Below are positions 1-8,828 of a stretch of DNA of 64,000 nt, piece after piece. The notes under the pieces were generated by a model. That model ran no database searches. It saw nothing but the letters and a program-made list of their open reading frames with translations, and was not told the origin of the DNA. The position numbers and the translations under genes were made by a program. Position 1 is the first letter of the stretch. The number at the start of each line of letters is the position of its first letter. This stretch comes from Eubacteriales bacterium (GTDB taxonomy: Bacteria; Bacillota; Clostridia; Lachnospirales; Lachnospiraceae). The DNA is taken from contig JAUNGB010000001.1 in the NCBI GenBank assembly GCA_030524715.1, positions 97,906 through 161,905 of the forward strand. The letters run 5' to 3'.

Positions 1-1358
1 GCTGCATTCAACGCTGTTTCCAACGTGATCTTGTTCTGTCTGTCCTTGGTCCTGTCTGACAGCACTACGATAAATTTATCAGATTGGCCGTCACCCACAC
101 GATAAACAGATTCGTAAAACCAACGCTTTTCTGCTGTTTTTCTATGAGTACGCTCACTTTCCAGCGCAATCGACTGACCCGGCTGCATCAGATCCAGCTC
201 TGAGTAAGAAATGATCTTTCCACCTATGTATGCAGCTTTTCCTAATGTTTTAAGATCCGCCGTGACCTCTTCCTTGGAAATGCCGAGGACACGATTCACG
301 TTCGGCGTCACATATTCTACTGCATAAGACTTACTGTTGAGCATTAAAAACACATCATCTATATTTTCCGAAAGAATGCTGAATAGCTGTTCACGGTATT
401 GTATATCCTGTTCCTTACTTTCAATACGTTTGCGGCTTTGCCGTTCAAAAAGCAGAAATATTAGTCCTATGATAAACACAATAAAGACCGCAAAAATAAA
501 TATTTGGGACGAACGCAGTATATGGTCTGTATTTTCCATAACGACACTGCTTGGAATGATCGATATAATATACCATCCTTCCACGGCCTTTATGGGAGAG
601 AAGATAATGATGTTCTCTGAGCCGTTAAAGGAAAATTGGAGAACGCCGGAATGCCCCTTTGACAGGCTTTCTCTGAAGGTCTGAATATCCTCCTCATCAT
701 TTTCCTCTGCAATCATATCAAAAATATTTAAAAACGTGCGGTTACTGTTTTTATGGTATGGACGGATCAAAACGTCTCCGTTCTGATTTGTTATATAGGA
801 AAAACCACTTTCATTATAAAAGGATATGGAGAACTCTTTTGAAAGATTAGAAACCTTCTCACCCTTTTGCATTAGCCCTTGTACTCCATCGGCAAACAGG
901 AAGCATTCATAGACTCCCATAGTATTCTGTCCATCGTAGATGTTCAAATAGTTTTCCCTGATGCCTTTGCCGGAAAAGGTACGATAAAATTCCAGCTCCT
1001 CCGCGCTTAAAAAGCGCCGCTCCTCCAGACGGTTTGAGTATAAGATTCCATTGCCCAGATCAACAACGGTATAATTGGATGTCTCTCCGCCCAGTAGATT
1101 CAGATTATTCTGTATCTTGCTTTCCTCATAAGACTCTATTTCCGACATCTTATTGACTAAACTATTTACCCTTTCCTGTTCTATTGTAATATAAGTCTCA
1201 AATGCGTGCCCGCCCTGACTGGTAATTTCCAGGGTCTGTTCTGCATTTTGCATCCACAGGGAGGTCTGAACGCTCTTCATATAATAATAGCAGCCTAAAA
1301 GAATACTGCTAAGAATAATTACGATCAGACCATTTACCAAAAATCGTTTTATTCTCAT
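1..1358 (-). CDS. Cache/PAS sensor histidine kinase, N-terminal part (cut by window edge)
   Basis: The frame is open from an ATG at 1358 to the window edge, about 452 codons with no stop. A good ribosome site (GGAGGAAAT) lies just upstream. The N-terminus has a membrane segment (residues about 8-27), then an extracytoplasmic Cache-like sensor region ending near GWYIISIIP, a second membrane segment (about 283-302) and a PAS-like domain. The last visible residues (ITLETALNAA) match the linker that normally leads into a HisKA domain, so the kinase core should lie outside the window. It starts 18 bp after the stop of the solute-binding lipoprotein gene, so the two are probably one operon in which the binding protein may present ligand to the sensor. 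The domain order is seen; the ligand is unknown. Confidence 0.8.
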   Translation of the reverse strand, partial: MRIKRFLVNGLIVIILSSILLGCYYYMKSVQTSLWMQNAEQTLEITSQGGHAFETYITIEQERVNSLVNKMSEIESYEESKIQNNLNLLGGETSNYTVVDLGNGILYSNRLEERRFLSAEELEFYRTFSGKGIRENYLNIYDGQNTMGVYECFLFADGVQGLMQKGEKVSNLSKEFSISFYNESGFSYITNQNGDVLIRPYHKNSNRTFLNIFDMIAEENDEEDIQTFRESLSKGHSGVLQFSFNGSENIIIFSPIKAVEGWYIISIIPSSVVMENTDHILRSSQIFIFAVFIVFIIGLIFLLFERQSRKRIESKEQDIQYREQLFSILSENIDDVFLMLNSKSYAVEYVTPNVNRVLGISKEEVTADLKTLGKAAYIGGKIISYSELDLMQPGQSIALESERTHRKTAEKRWFYESVYRVGDGQSDKFIVVLSDRTKDRQNKITLETALNA

Positions 1359-1376
1359 TTCTATTTCCTCCGGGAG

Positions 1377-2642
1377 CTACTGTTCTAAAAGTCGGTTTAA
1401 CAGGGTAGCAGCCTCATCTGCAGACATTCCCGTTAACATCTGCTGTGTTATCTCAGAAAGAGAAGTGTCCAAAGGCAGGTTTATTCTGAAATCGGAGCCT
1501 ATCGCAATTCGCCTGCGTTCTAAACACGCAGAAGCGGGAAGGATCGTTTCATCGGCGGGGATTCTATTATCCTGCAGCGGCGTATAGGAGCTTTGGCTGT
1601 CACAGTATTCCCATATGCAATCCGGTTGGGTGATACATTCCACAAGCTGCATGGCCTCATCTAAATGCTCGCTGTCAGCGTTAACGCTGATACAGGTGTT
1701 CGCGTCGATTACGAGCACACCGCCATCATCCAGAATAGGAAAAGGATGCACACCATAAGAAAACTTAGGATTCATAGCAGCTACTCTGGGAGTCCCCCAT
1801 CCTCCGGTCACCATAAACGGCCGGTCTCCCCCAACGAATAGCTTGAGGTCATCCGAAGTTTGATCTGTCGTCAAAGTCTCTGCGCAGTCGATCCATTTAT
1901 AGTCGATCATTTCCTCAACCATTTTGACTCCCGGGCGCAGTGCGTTTGCCAATTCTTCCGGTTCACAATTGAATCTTTCGATTGTCGCCGCAGAATCCTG
2001 CTGGTAAACGGAATACAGCGATCTGGCCACAATAAGGTATCTGAGCGAAGCATAGTTATTAGCAACAATGGGCGTCATTCCTTTTTCCACAAAATAGTTA
2101 CAAACCTCCATAAAATCAGACCAGTTTTCCGGAACTTTCTGTCCATGTGCTTCCAACAGATCGTAATTGATATACAATCCGTAGGCAGATATACATATCG
2201 GCAGAAAATATACAGAACCGTCTTTGTTGATAAACTGCTCTTTCATAATATCCTGATACTTTTCAATCGCAGGCAGCCCGGATAAATCCGCTAATTTACC
2301 CTGCCCGGTCAACTCGATCACATGGTCATGATCAACCATAAATACATCGTCAAGCCCATTGGCCTGCGCCCGTCTTTCCAACGCATTCCAGTAGTCTGCC
2401 CCTTTCACGCCCTCGTAAGTTATGACAATATCCGGGTTCTGTTCCATATGGAGGTTCAATATGTTTTCAATCGCTGTCAGATTGAGTGCGTCTGCTTTAT
2501 ATCCAAAAACAGACAGAAACACCTGCTCTTGTTCCTCAGATGGTTCATTTTCAATCAGCATGATTTCACTGAACCGCTGACTACATCCTGTCATAATAAC
2601 GCTGATTAAAATAATTGACAAAACCCGTTTATACCTGTTCAT
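1377..2642 (-). CDS. Extracellular solute-binding lipoprotein (family 1)
   Basis: This 421-residue protein has a short hydrophobic signal peptide ending in a lipobox with the modified cysteine at residue 20 (VIMTGC). It is therefore predicted to be anchored outside the membrane. The body resembles family 1 ABC sugar-binding proteins: an early lobe (IVITYEGVKGADYW), a Trp/Tyr-rich middle, and the conserved MVTGGWGTPRVAAMNP segment typical of the second lobe. Length is normal for the family. No permease genes lie next to it; instead a Cache sensor kinase follows 18 bp downstream. It may therefore deliver ligand to the sensor or serve a transporter encoded elsewhere. The substrate is not readable from sequence; a carbohydrate is the usual case. 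Confidence 0.85.
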   Translation of the reverse strand: MNRYKRVLSIILISVIMTGCSQRFSEIMLIENEPSEEQEQVFLSVFGYKADALNLTAIENILNLHMEQNPDIVITYEGVKGADYWNALERRAQANGLDDVFMVDHDHVIELTGQGKLADLSGLPAIEKYQDIMKEQFINKDGSVYFLPICISAYGLYINYDLLEAHGQKVPENWSDFMEVCNYFVEKGMTPIVANNYASLRYLIVARSLYSVYQQDSAATIERFNCEPEELANALRPGVKMVEEMIDYKWIDCAETLTTDQTSDDLKLFVGGDRPFMVTGGWGTPRVAAMNPKFSYGVHPFPILDDGGVLVIDANTCISVNADSEHLDEAMQLVECITQPDCIWEYCDSQSSYTPLQDNRIPADETILPASACLERRRIAIGSDFRINLPLDTSLSEITQQMLTGMSADEAATLLNRLLEQ

Positions 2643-2676
2643 TCATCTTCTCCTTTATCTCCTATTCGGATTTCTC

Positions 2677-2970
2677 TTATTTCAACTGATACAACAGCCG
2701 GCCTGCTGCCCCCATTAAATCCGAAGTCCGATCCGTATACATCACCGATACTGGTGGATAACTTAAGTTGTGGCTAATCCGGAATAACAACTTTGCCAAT
2801 GCAGGACCCGGCATCATGATATCCAGCAGCAGAATTGAGAACTCCGTCCTGCACCGCGAAAGAATATCAATCACTGCTTCTTCCACATCATTTTGGTTTT
2901 TTATGATGTCTATCACAAGTACCCTATTCAGTTCTGAATTGTCACTTAAAATATTTTTTTTATCAACCAA
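2677..2970 (-). CDS. Degenerate response-regulator receiver-like small protein
   Basis: The reading frame encodes 97 residues. A buried beta strand (NRVLVIDII), the block ILLLDIMMPG and the later YPPVSVMYTD resemble strands 1, 3 and 4 of a CheY-type receiver. The putative phosphoacceptor Asp in LLLDIMMPG is present, but the paired acidic residues of strand 1 and the conserved Lys near the end are not evident. Only a TTG start at 2970 is available, and its GGGGGAG box is one base away and lies inside the arm of a large hairpin (2972-3022). It sits directly upstream of the solute-binding protein gene in the same direction. It may be a remnant of a regulator or a small regulated protein; translation is uncertain. 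Confidence 0.4.
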   Translation of the reverse strand: MVDKKNILSDNSELNRVLVIDIIKNQNDVEEAVIDILSRCRTEFSILLLDIMMPGPALAKLLFRISHNLSYPPVSVMYTDRTSDLMGAAGRLLYQLK

Positions 2971-2971
2971 A

Positions 2972-3022
2972 CTCCCCCAAAGTACATGTATTTATTATCA
3001 GTATACATGTGCTTAGGGGGAG
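2972..3022. promoter_or_regulatory. Long inverted repeat, 19-bp arms, in the divergent intergenic region
   Basis: Arms 2972-2990 and 3004-3022 are complementary at 17 of 19 positions around a 13-base loop. The outer end is CTCCCCC/GGGGGAG and the inner end ACATGTA/TACATGT. It lies between the minus-strand receiver-like gene and the plus-strand GntR-type gene. In a minus-strand transcript the GGGGGAG box before the TTG start would be paired. It could be an operator for the neighbouring regulator or an RNA hairpin. Confidence 0.6.
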
Positions 3023-3193
3023 CTCGCAATAACCATTTTGGTTAGGTAAGCATAAAGGTGAGCTTTTCATCGTGACAGAGCCAATTTTCAGTGTTATAAT
3101 AATTGCAAAGCAATGATTATCTTCACAGACCGTTTCTCTGAGTCGATGCATGGACGCAGTGTATATATAATGCAAGCAGATAGGAGATGAGTT

Positions 3194-4657
3194 ATGAAAC
3201 CTCAAGAAACCAAATTCTCATTTGTATATAACGAAATCAAGCAGTGTATTTTAGAGGGGCAGATCCTTCCGGGGAATTCTCTGCCTTCCTCAAGAGTGCT
3301 CTGTGAACAGTTCCACGTCAGCAGATATACAATCAATCGTGTCCTGGAAGCATTGCGGGAAGAAAATTTGATTGAGATTCGGCCACGGCTTGCTCCCATT
3401 GTTATTTTGAGAAAAGACGCATCTGAACCGTCTGATGCATTATCAGAAATTTTGAGTCAGAAAGATAGTATTTTACAGATTTATCAAACCTTTGCCATCA
3501 TTATGCCTGCCCTTCTGCCTTTTGCTATGCAAAACTGCGATATAGAGATAATGCCGCACTATAAACAGGCCAGGAATGTATCCCAGTTTGGAAATTCGGC
3601 TGGGGGATGGCGTTCATCCTTTAATTTGGGTTATGACATACTGAAAATAGGCGGAAATTCTCTGTTCAGTGAACTCTATTCCACAATTGTCCTTCACGGT
3701 AAGCTGACCTTTTTTACGGAGCAGTGTCCCTATTTCTGTCAAGTGTTTTTACAAGGTTCTGTATCCGTGACCGGGACGATCATGGATATATTAAAAGGCG
3801 AGCACTCCTCCATAATGCATGTGCAATTATCCAATATCTATCAAAAACTTACCTCTTCCATAGCTGATACATTGGATCACTTATCAGACGTAACGCTTGC
3901 ATGTCCGACACAAAACAGCACTATGTTTTTGTGGAATCCTGTGCGGGGCCGAGATTACTGTTATTCAAAAATTGTGACTGATTTAAATCATAAAATCGGC
4001 TCTGGAGAATATTCTGTGGGAATGTATCTCCCATATGAAAAGCAGTTGGCCAACCACTATGGGGTCTCTTTATCAACCGTCAGAAAAGCGTTAACCGAAC
4101 TGGAGCAAAGAGGATTTGTAAAGAAGTTAAACGGCAGGGGTACGGTTGTAATAGAACCGGACGACACCAAACTCAGCAAGCTTATGCTTAATGCTGGATA
4201 TGCAGAAATGATATTGCGTTATTTTTATGCCCAACAGCTTATGGTGCTTGTGATTTTTCCGGCTGCGTTAGCGGCGGCGCCGCGGTTTACCAAAGAAGAT
4301 TTGGATGAACTGGCAGATAAGACTTCTTCTCCAGGGTCAATTTATTTGGCAGACCTTTTTTTAATCCTATTGAAGCATACCACATTGGAACCCCTGCGTG
4401 TTATTTTAGCCGAAACCTCGCGCCTTCTTGATTGGGGATATTATCTTACATATTACTCCACCAAACGGCGAACAATTCCACATCTTAATAGACAAGTTAG
4501 AACCGCGCTGGAGCAATTGCGGGAGGGAAACTTCCATTCTTTTGCAGAGGGTGTTGCAGATTGTTACCGCTATATATTAGCCTGTACGAAAAGGTATATG
4601 GTGGAAAAGTATAACTTTAAAGCTGCTGCTAATATTCGAATTCCAGAAAAATACTAA
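3194..4657 (+). CDS. Transcription regulator with two GntR-type winged-helix domains
   Basis: The 487-residue protein begins 6 bp after an AGGAGAT ribosome site. Residues about 5-75 form a GntR-type winged helix (YNEIKQCILEGQILPGNSLPSS, then a recognition helix SRYTINRVLEAL). Residues about 255-330 form a second one (YLPYEKQLANHYGVSLSTVRKALTELEQRGFVKK, then the wing NGRGTVVIEP). The middle segment (80-250) and the C-terminus (330-487) are helical with no domain I recognise. Ordinary GntR regulators have one such domain, so this looks like a fused pair able to contact two half-sites within one chain. It is divergent from the receiver-like/solute-binding/kinase genes and probably regulates them through the intergenic inverted repeat. 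Confidence 0.8.
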   Translation: MKPQETKFSFVYNEIKQCILEGQILPGNSLPSSRVLCEQFHVSRYTINRVLEALREENLIEIRPRLAPIVILRKDASEPSDALSEILSQKDSILQIYQTFAIIMPALLPFAMQNCDIEIMPHYKQARNVSQFGNSAGGWRSSFNLGYDILKIGGNSLFSELYSTIVLHGKLTFFTEQCPYFCQVFLQGSVSVTGTIMDILKGEHSSIMHVQLSNIYQKLTSSIADTLDHLSDVTLACPTQNSTMFLWNPVRGRDYCYSKIVTDLNHKIGSGEYSVGMYLPYEKQLANHYGVSLSTVRKALTELEQRGFVKKLNGRGTVVIEPDDTKLSKLMLNAGYAEMILRYFYAQQLMVLVIFPAALAAAPRFTKEDLDELADKTSSPGSIYLADLFLILLKHTTLEPLRVILAETSRLLDWGYYLTYYSTKRRTIPHLNRQVRTALEQLREGNFHSFAEGVADCYRYILACTKRYMVEKYNFKAAANIRIPEKY

Positions 4658-4739
4658 GTGCAAGCAGTGAAAAAAATATCTTTTCCCGCTTATTGGAATG
4701 CCTCATTCCGCACCAAAAGGTGCAAAAAACGAGGACATA

Positions 4740-4955
4740 TCAAATGACGGGAGCTGTATCAAGGGTAACATGAACTCCCTGACACGGCTCTCGACCTTTC
4801 CTTTTGAGCATACAAGGAAACAAATTTGGTGGTATTATGCTCCAAATTTTTGTGATAGGTAAGCAGTCGGATATGCCACAGAATATCCTTGTTTGATTCA
4901 ACTGTCTGAACTCCCTGATTTTTAGCTCGGTGGCAAGTCCACTATCAATAATCAC
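4740..4955 (-). CDS. Hypothetical small protein coupled to the sortase gene
   Basis: This 71-residue frame starts with GTG at 4955, overlapping the sortase stop by four bases (GTGA), the arrangement seen in translational coupling. I do not recognise the product. The rest of 4658-4739, between it and the GntR gene, has a small hairpin (GCACC-AAAA-GGTGC near 4712-4725) and nothing else I can name. In related conjugative elements more genes normally follow the sortase, so this stretch probably marks the broken or terminal left edge of the element. Confidence 0.25.
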   Translation of the reverse strand: MIIDSGLATELKIREFRQLNQTRIFCGISDCLPITKIWSIIPPNLFPCMLKRKGREPCQGVHVTLDTAPVI

Positions 4956-5782
4956 TCCGACAGAAAAGCCACTATAACAAACCTGCTGGCCGATTTGCGT
5001 TTACTGCATGTTACCAGAAAAAGAAGCGGCTTTCCCGCATCTGGTACAGTCCCTGTATCATACAATTCATATTTTTTCAGCTGCCCGATATATTCCGTTC
5101 TTTTTCTATCTCCTGATAACTCCCTAAAAAAAAGACCATTTGTTTCACTCCATTCAGATTCATCTGCATAAAGTACAGAAAATACCGTATATTTTCTGTG
5201 CTCATACCGGCTATCAAGGCATACTGTTTTATGGGTTTCCCAGAATTCTTTTTGCCTATATTGAAGCACAGCGGCAAACATTGTTCCATTTTTCATATTG
5301 TGACCATATACAAAGAAATCCGCGTGCTCTTCCTGTAAGTCAGAAGCACCGGCAAAGATGGTTCCCGCATAAGACTCCCGCCCTTTAAAATCCCGGTGCA
5401 GATAGTATTCCGGCTCCTCCGGTGTCTGCATGACAGGATAGTTAATAGTGGTTCCGTCAATAGTAATCCAGCCGGCAAAATCTGGATTCTCTAATATCAG
5501 TTCCTGGTACTCCGGAAGGATCTCTCTTTCCCTGCCCTCACTCACATTCTTGTTCTTCTTTTCCTGACCCCCGATTTTAGAAGGCGCCGCCCTGGTATCT
5601 CCAGCATTCATATCCGCCACTTCTTTCTCCTGTCTTTTATTAGCAACCCACTCGGCCAGTTCTTCAAATGCCTGCTGTTCTGTATTTAACTCATTCCAAC
5701 GTTTCACCAACAGGGCCGTAAGTCCCCAAAAAAGGGCAAGGGATATTACCAGGAACATACGCTTCATCGCCCTCCCTCCCAC
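4952..5782 (-). CDS. Class B sortase of the conjugative element
   Basis: The 276-residue protein has an N-terminal membrane anchor (residues about 7-22), a charged linker rich in Lys/Glu, and a sortase B fold from YQELILENPDFAGWI onward. The catalytic triad can be read: His in YGHNMKNGTMF, Cys in LVTCS and Arg in SASRFV near the C-terminus. Class B sortases of this type are standard parts of Tn1549/CTn-like elements and anchor element-encoded surface proteins to the cell wall. The expected LPxTG-like adhesin substrate is not encoded next to it. Its start overlaps the end of the preceding small gene by 19 bp, so it belongs to the end of the transfer operon. Confidence 0.9.
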   Translation of the reverse strand: MGGRAMKRMFLVISLALFWGLTALLVKRWNELNTEQQAFEELAEWVANKRQEKEVADMNAGDTRAAPSKIGGQEKKNKNVSEGREREILPEYQELILENPDFAGWITIDGTTINYPVMQTPEEPEYYLHRDFKGRESYAGTIFAGASDLQEEHADFFVYGHNMKNGTMFAAVLQYRQKEFWETHKTVCLDSRYEHRKYTVFSVLYADESEWSETNGLFFRELSGDRKRTEYIGQLKKYELYDTGTVPDAGKPLLFLVTCSKRKSASRFVIVAFLSE

Positions 5783-6042
5783 AAAAGCCTGGAAAAATAT
5801 ACAAATTTCCCGTCAATCCAACGACAGATTCGGTTTTCAGTTAAATATTCTTCTCCTATACACTCTGGGTTATCAAGTCCCCAACCAGTATTTTCTAAGA
5901 ATGCCTCTACACTGTCAAAAGCAGTCAGAGCCGCCGCTGCCCTTCGATAGTCTTCCCCGCTCCAGTTCTCGGTTGAAAAAAGAAATTCCTGCTCTAACAT
6001 TTTTTTTAGATTCTGTCCCTTTAAAGCCTTTTTACCAATCAT
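5764..6042 (-). CDS. Conserved small conjugative-element protein, function unknown
   Basis: This is a 92-residue soluble protein with the pattern ENWSGEDYRRAAAALTAFDSVEAFLENTGWGLD. It overlaps the virD4 stop by 11 bp at its start and the sortase start by 19 bp at its end, so all three genes are tightly packed and probably co-translated. No signal peptide or membrane segment is seen. I cannot assign a function; position suggests an accessory role in transfer or in sortase use. Confidence 0.6.
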   Translation of the reverse strand: MIGKKALKGQNLKKMLEQEFLFSTENWSGEDYRRAAAALTAFDSVEAFLENTGWGLDNPECIGEEYLTENRICRWIDGKFVYFSRLLWEGGR

Positions 6043-7993
6043 CTGTAAATAAATCCTCCACCTTCTCTATAGTTCCTGGTTTCCGTCTGGGAAACTCTTC
6101 CTGTTTTTCCAAGTCTGATTCTTTGGTGGTATCCTCTGGCGCATCCACCATCTCTGTCTTTTTATCCCTTCCTGGCCATTCCCTCGGCTCATACTCGTAT
6201 GCCAGGTCAAATCCGCTATCCCTGCCTGCCTCCTGTTCCATTTCTGCCTTCTCCCGTCTCCTCCATTCCGGAATATGGCAGTCTGTCTTTTCCGGTATGA
6301 GCTTTTCTGCCTCGGAATGCCTGGTATAGTCCATCTTCCTCACGCGCAGGATTTTCTGTCCCCGGATAATCACAAGCGCCTGGTCGAGCGGGAAGCGAAG
6401 CACCTCGTCCGGAAGCAGAAGTTTACGTTTTCCTATGGAGCTGGTTTCCGAGTAATCCGGCACATAGTTGCTCATCCGCACCGTGCTTAGATTCTTCCGG
6501 ACCGAGGATACCCCCACCGTCACCTCTCCGGAACGGTCGCTGAAATAGGTGGCTGTCGTCATATCATTGCACCCTAAAAACAGGGAGATGTCACAGCCTC
6601 CCAAAATCTCCTCCCACTGCCCGTCTGGATAGCGGTTCTGAAGCTGGGGGATGTTCTGGTACAGAACGCTGATTCCGATCTGGCGGCTTCTGGCTGTTGC
6701 CAGTTTTTTCTTGAAATCCGGCACCACTCCGATATTAGGAAATTCATCCAAAATAAAATGCACCGGAACCGGCAACCTCCGGTCTGGCTGGCGGTCGGCA
6801 AACCGTACCAGCTTAATGCACAGAAAGGAGACAAACAGCGTTGCCAGCACATCATAGGTCGAATCCTGGTCCGAGGTGATACAGAAATACGCGCACTTTT
6901 CCTGTCCCGGGAGCGTCAAGTCAATTTCCTTGTGGCTGGTGATTTTCTGCACCTTCTCATTCTGCAGAATCTGGAGCCGGGTTCCCAGGCCAAGAACGGC
7001 ATTCCCCTTTACCTTTTCCGCTTTGGAAAAGAGGCGGTACGGACCCTTCGCGGGGTGGGATGTGGGGAGCCGGTCAAAAATCCCGTCAATCGCCTCCAGG
7101 CTCTGGTTGATTAAGATCTTATAACTTTCCGCAAAAGTCCGGTCCTTCTCCTCATACTCGTGGTACACGTACAGACAAAGTGCCTTCAGCAAATCCATTT
7201 CGACATTGTCATAAAAATGGTCGAACTTGTCTGTCGTGTTGCGGATTACCACGTCTACAAAGGTGTCAATCAGTCCACCCTCATCAATCTCCGCCAGGCA
7301 GTCCCATGCATCGGAGTTCTCCAGGTCAATCAGGTTCCATTGACGAACCGTATAGCCCTCCGCTTTTAAGTAGGCAACCATGTCCTCATACAGTTCGGAT
7401 TTTGGGTCCGTCACAAACATGCTCTCCCCGCGCCTGACGCACTGGAGGATCATGTTCCTTGCAAATGCCCGGGACTTCATGGAGCCCTGCGAACCGCACA
7501 CGGCAATATTCCGGTTCAATCTGGAATCCACCGGAAGGCTAAGTATATTCCCGCTCGTCATTTCCAGGCCCAAAATGATCCCATCCACATTCCTTACGTC
7601 TTTGTCCTCCTTTAGCACCTTCCTCCGCTCACTATCCTTCATGTACCCGGCTGTCCCGTAGGTTCCCAGTTTCGAGTAAGTAAAATTCCGTTCCTCGTCC
7701 TCCCCGTCTGTGTCGTTGATACTGCCTTGGAATACGATTACCCCGGCAAGTGCGGCAAGGAGCAGCACGGTAAACACCGATGTTTTTAACCCTGCCACGG
7801 AGGACACCGCAAAGTACAGACACCAGAGCGGATTCAGGCTCACATGACCGGCATCTACCATAAGCTGGCGCAGGATGCCTCCGGCATAGAGAGCCAGGAG
7901 AAGCAGACAGGCCACCCCCATGATAAACTTCTTTTTCCTGGACTTTTGTTCTTCCTCCATCTGATTCCTCCATATTTTCTGTAATTGGCACAA
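6032..7993 (-). CDS. VirD4/TraG-type coupling protein (CD1115-like)
   Basis: The 653-residue protein has two N-terminal membrane segments (about 25-45 and 60-90), then the coupling ATPase. The nucleotide-binding region is AVCGSQGSMKSRAFARN (about residue 166), followed by FVTDPKSELYED. The Walker B region is FILDEFPNIG (about 416), and ARSRQIGISVLYQNIPQL follows. These are hallmarks of TraG/VirD4 proteins that bring the relaxase-DNA complex to the secretion channel. The P-loop is unusual, with Met where Gly normally precedes the catalytic Lys. The C-terminal 90 residues are acidic and charged. The ATG at 7993 follows a GGAGG site and sits 3' of a hairpin with a U-run. Confidence 0.92.
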   Translation of the reverse strand: MCQLQKIWRNQMEEEQKSRKKKFIMGVACLLLLALYAGGILRQLMVDAGHVSLNPLWCLYFAVSSVAGLKTSVFTVLLLAALAGVIVFQGSINDTDGEDEERNFTYSKLGTYGTAGYMKDSERRKVLKEDKDVRNVDGIILGLEMTSGNILSLPVDSRLNRNIAVCGSQGSMKSRAFARNMILQCVRRGESMFVTDPKSELYEDMVAYLKAEGYTVRQWNLIDLENSDAWDCLAEIDEGGLIDTFVDVVIRNTTDKFDHFYDNVEMDLLKALCLYVYHEYEEKDRTFAESYKILINQSLEAIDGIFDRLPTSHPAKGPYRLFSKAEKVKGNAVLGLGTRLQILQNEKVQKITSHKEIDLTLPGQEKCAYFCITSDQDSTYDVLATLFVSFLCIKLVRFADRQPDRRLPVPVHFILDEFPNIGVVPDFKKKLATARSRQIGISVLYQNIPQLQNRYPDGQWEEILGGCDISLFLGCNDMTTATYFSDRSGEVTVGVSSVRKNLSTVRMSNYVPDYSETSSIGKRKLLLPDEVLRFPLDQALVIIRGQKILRVRKMDYTRHSEAEKLIPEKTDCHIPEWRRREKAEMEQEAGRDSGFDLAYEYEPREWPGRDKKTEMVDAPEDTTKESDLEKQEEFPRRKPGTIEKVEDLFTDDW

Positions 7994-8022
7994 AAAAAGC
8001 AGACCACCACTTCGTCTGCTTT
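7992..8022 (-). terminator. Hairpin with U-run ahead of virD4 (attenuator-like)
   Basis: On the minus strand, arms AAAGCAGAC and GTCTGCTTT (8022-8014 and 8004-7996) enclose a 9-base loop and run into seven T residues. It ends only a few bases short of the virD4 start at 7993, before which GGAGG is still readable. The shape is that of an intrinsic terminator placed in a leader. Confidence 0.7.
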
Positions 8023-8067
8023 GCCGACTTCTTTAATTTTTGATTTTCCTGCCCGGCCCTGTAAATG

Positions 8068-8093
8068 ACAAAAGGCCCCCGCAGGAGCCTTCC
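8068..8093 (-). terminator. Terminator-like hairpin after the rloB gene
   Basis: On the minus strand AAGGCTCC and GGGGCCTT pair around a 4-base loop, followed by TTTTG. It lies about 110 bp past the rloB stop, which would insulate the RloA/RloB cargo from virD4. Between 8023 and 8204 I see no other gene I can support. Confidence 0.5.
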
Positions 8094-8204
8094 GAACTAT
8101 AAGCTTTTCAAGTTTCCATGGTGCGGTCACTGGATATCACATATCGTTTCTTTATTGGAACAAGACGGTCTGACAGGTTCCATCGTTCTAAGCTCATCTT
8201 GCCA

Positions 8205-8828
8205 TCAACCTCTATCCCTTAAATACGCAACAAGTTCCCCTACCGTTGTCACAGGATTACTTCGTCTGGAGAGCAGTTCCACATTACCTGAATCCAGTTC
8301 CTCGATCCGTTTTTTCATTCGTTTAATTGCCTGTTCCTGCATTGGCTTCAATGTATCAAAGACATCCATATTCTTTTCATACTGTTCCAGTCTGCCCGGC
8401 TGCTTCAGCATCTTAATCAAGTTCTGGCAATCCGGCACTTCCGCACGCTGGTCAATAAAATGCACCAGAAACCACAGTTCAAATGATGGATTTGAGTATG
8501 CCAGCTGATATCCTTCCCTCTTTGCCGCCTGCTTTGCCCGAAGCAAACTGTCATCACTGTTGTCGTCCCGATCAAATACACACCAGATGATATCCCCGTC
8601 TTCCGGATAGTAAGGGTTGCTGCCCATCGTAGCTTTGGCTTTCTTCACTAAACTGTCTGCCGCCTTATACTGGGATGTCAGTGGGATAATATCGATGTGG
8701 CATCCTCTTGTACGAAACTTTTTAAAATATCGGATTTCTGTTTCACTGCCTTCGCATATCAGGTAAACCACAGGGTTGCGTGCTCTTCTATGGGCAGGCT
8801 TTCTGCTTATCTCTTTTATTCTTCCCAT
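8205..8828 (-). CDS. rloB: RloB-like Toprim nuclease partner
   Basis: The 207-residue protein matches the RloB family in size and motifs. The Toprim-type glutamate is in LICEGSETEIRYF (Glu26) and the acidic pair is in CVFDRDDNSD (Asp86/88), the metal-binding signature of OLD/Toprim nucleases. A later block, SNPSFELWFLVHF, is also typical of the family. Its start overlaps the stop of the upstream ATPase gene by 13 bp, so the two are translated together. RloA/RloB pairs were first noted beside restriction genes and resemble ATPase-Toprim antiphage pairs such as PARIS and OLD-type systems; an antiphage role here is inferred. A hairpin terminator follows at 8068-8093. Confidence 0.8.
   Translation of the reverse strand: MGRIKEISRKPAHRRARNPVVYLICEGSETEIRYFKKFRTRGCHIDIIPLTSQYKAADSLVKKAKATMGSNPYYPEDGDIIWCVFDRDDNSDDSLLRAKQAAKREGYQLAYSNPSFELWFLVHFIDQRAEVPDCQNLIKMLKQPGRLEQYEKNMDVFDTLKPMQEQAIKRMKKRIEELDSGNVELLSRRSNPVTTVGELVAYLRDRG

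Noticed and set aside
7855-8130. 91-residue frame overlapping the start of virD4
   Set aside because: It runs through the terminator-like hairpins and into virD4 in another frame; no supporting motif.
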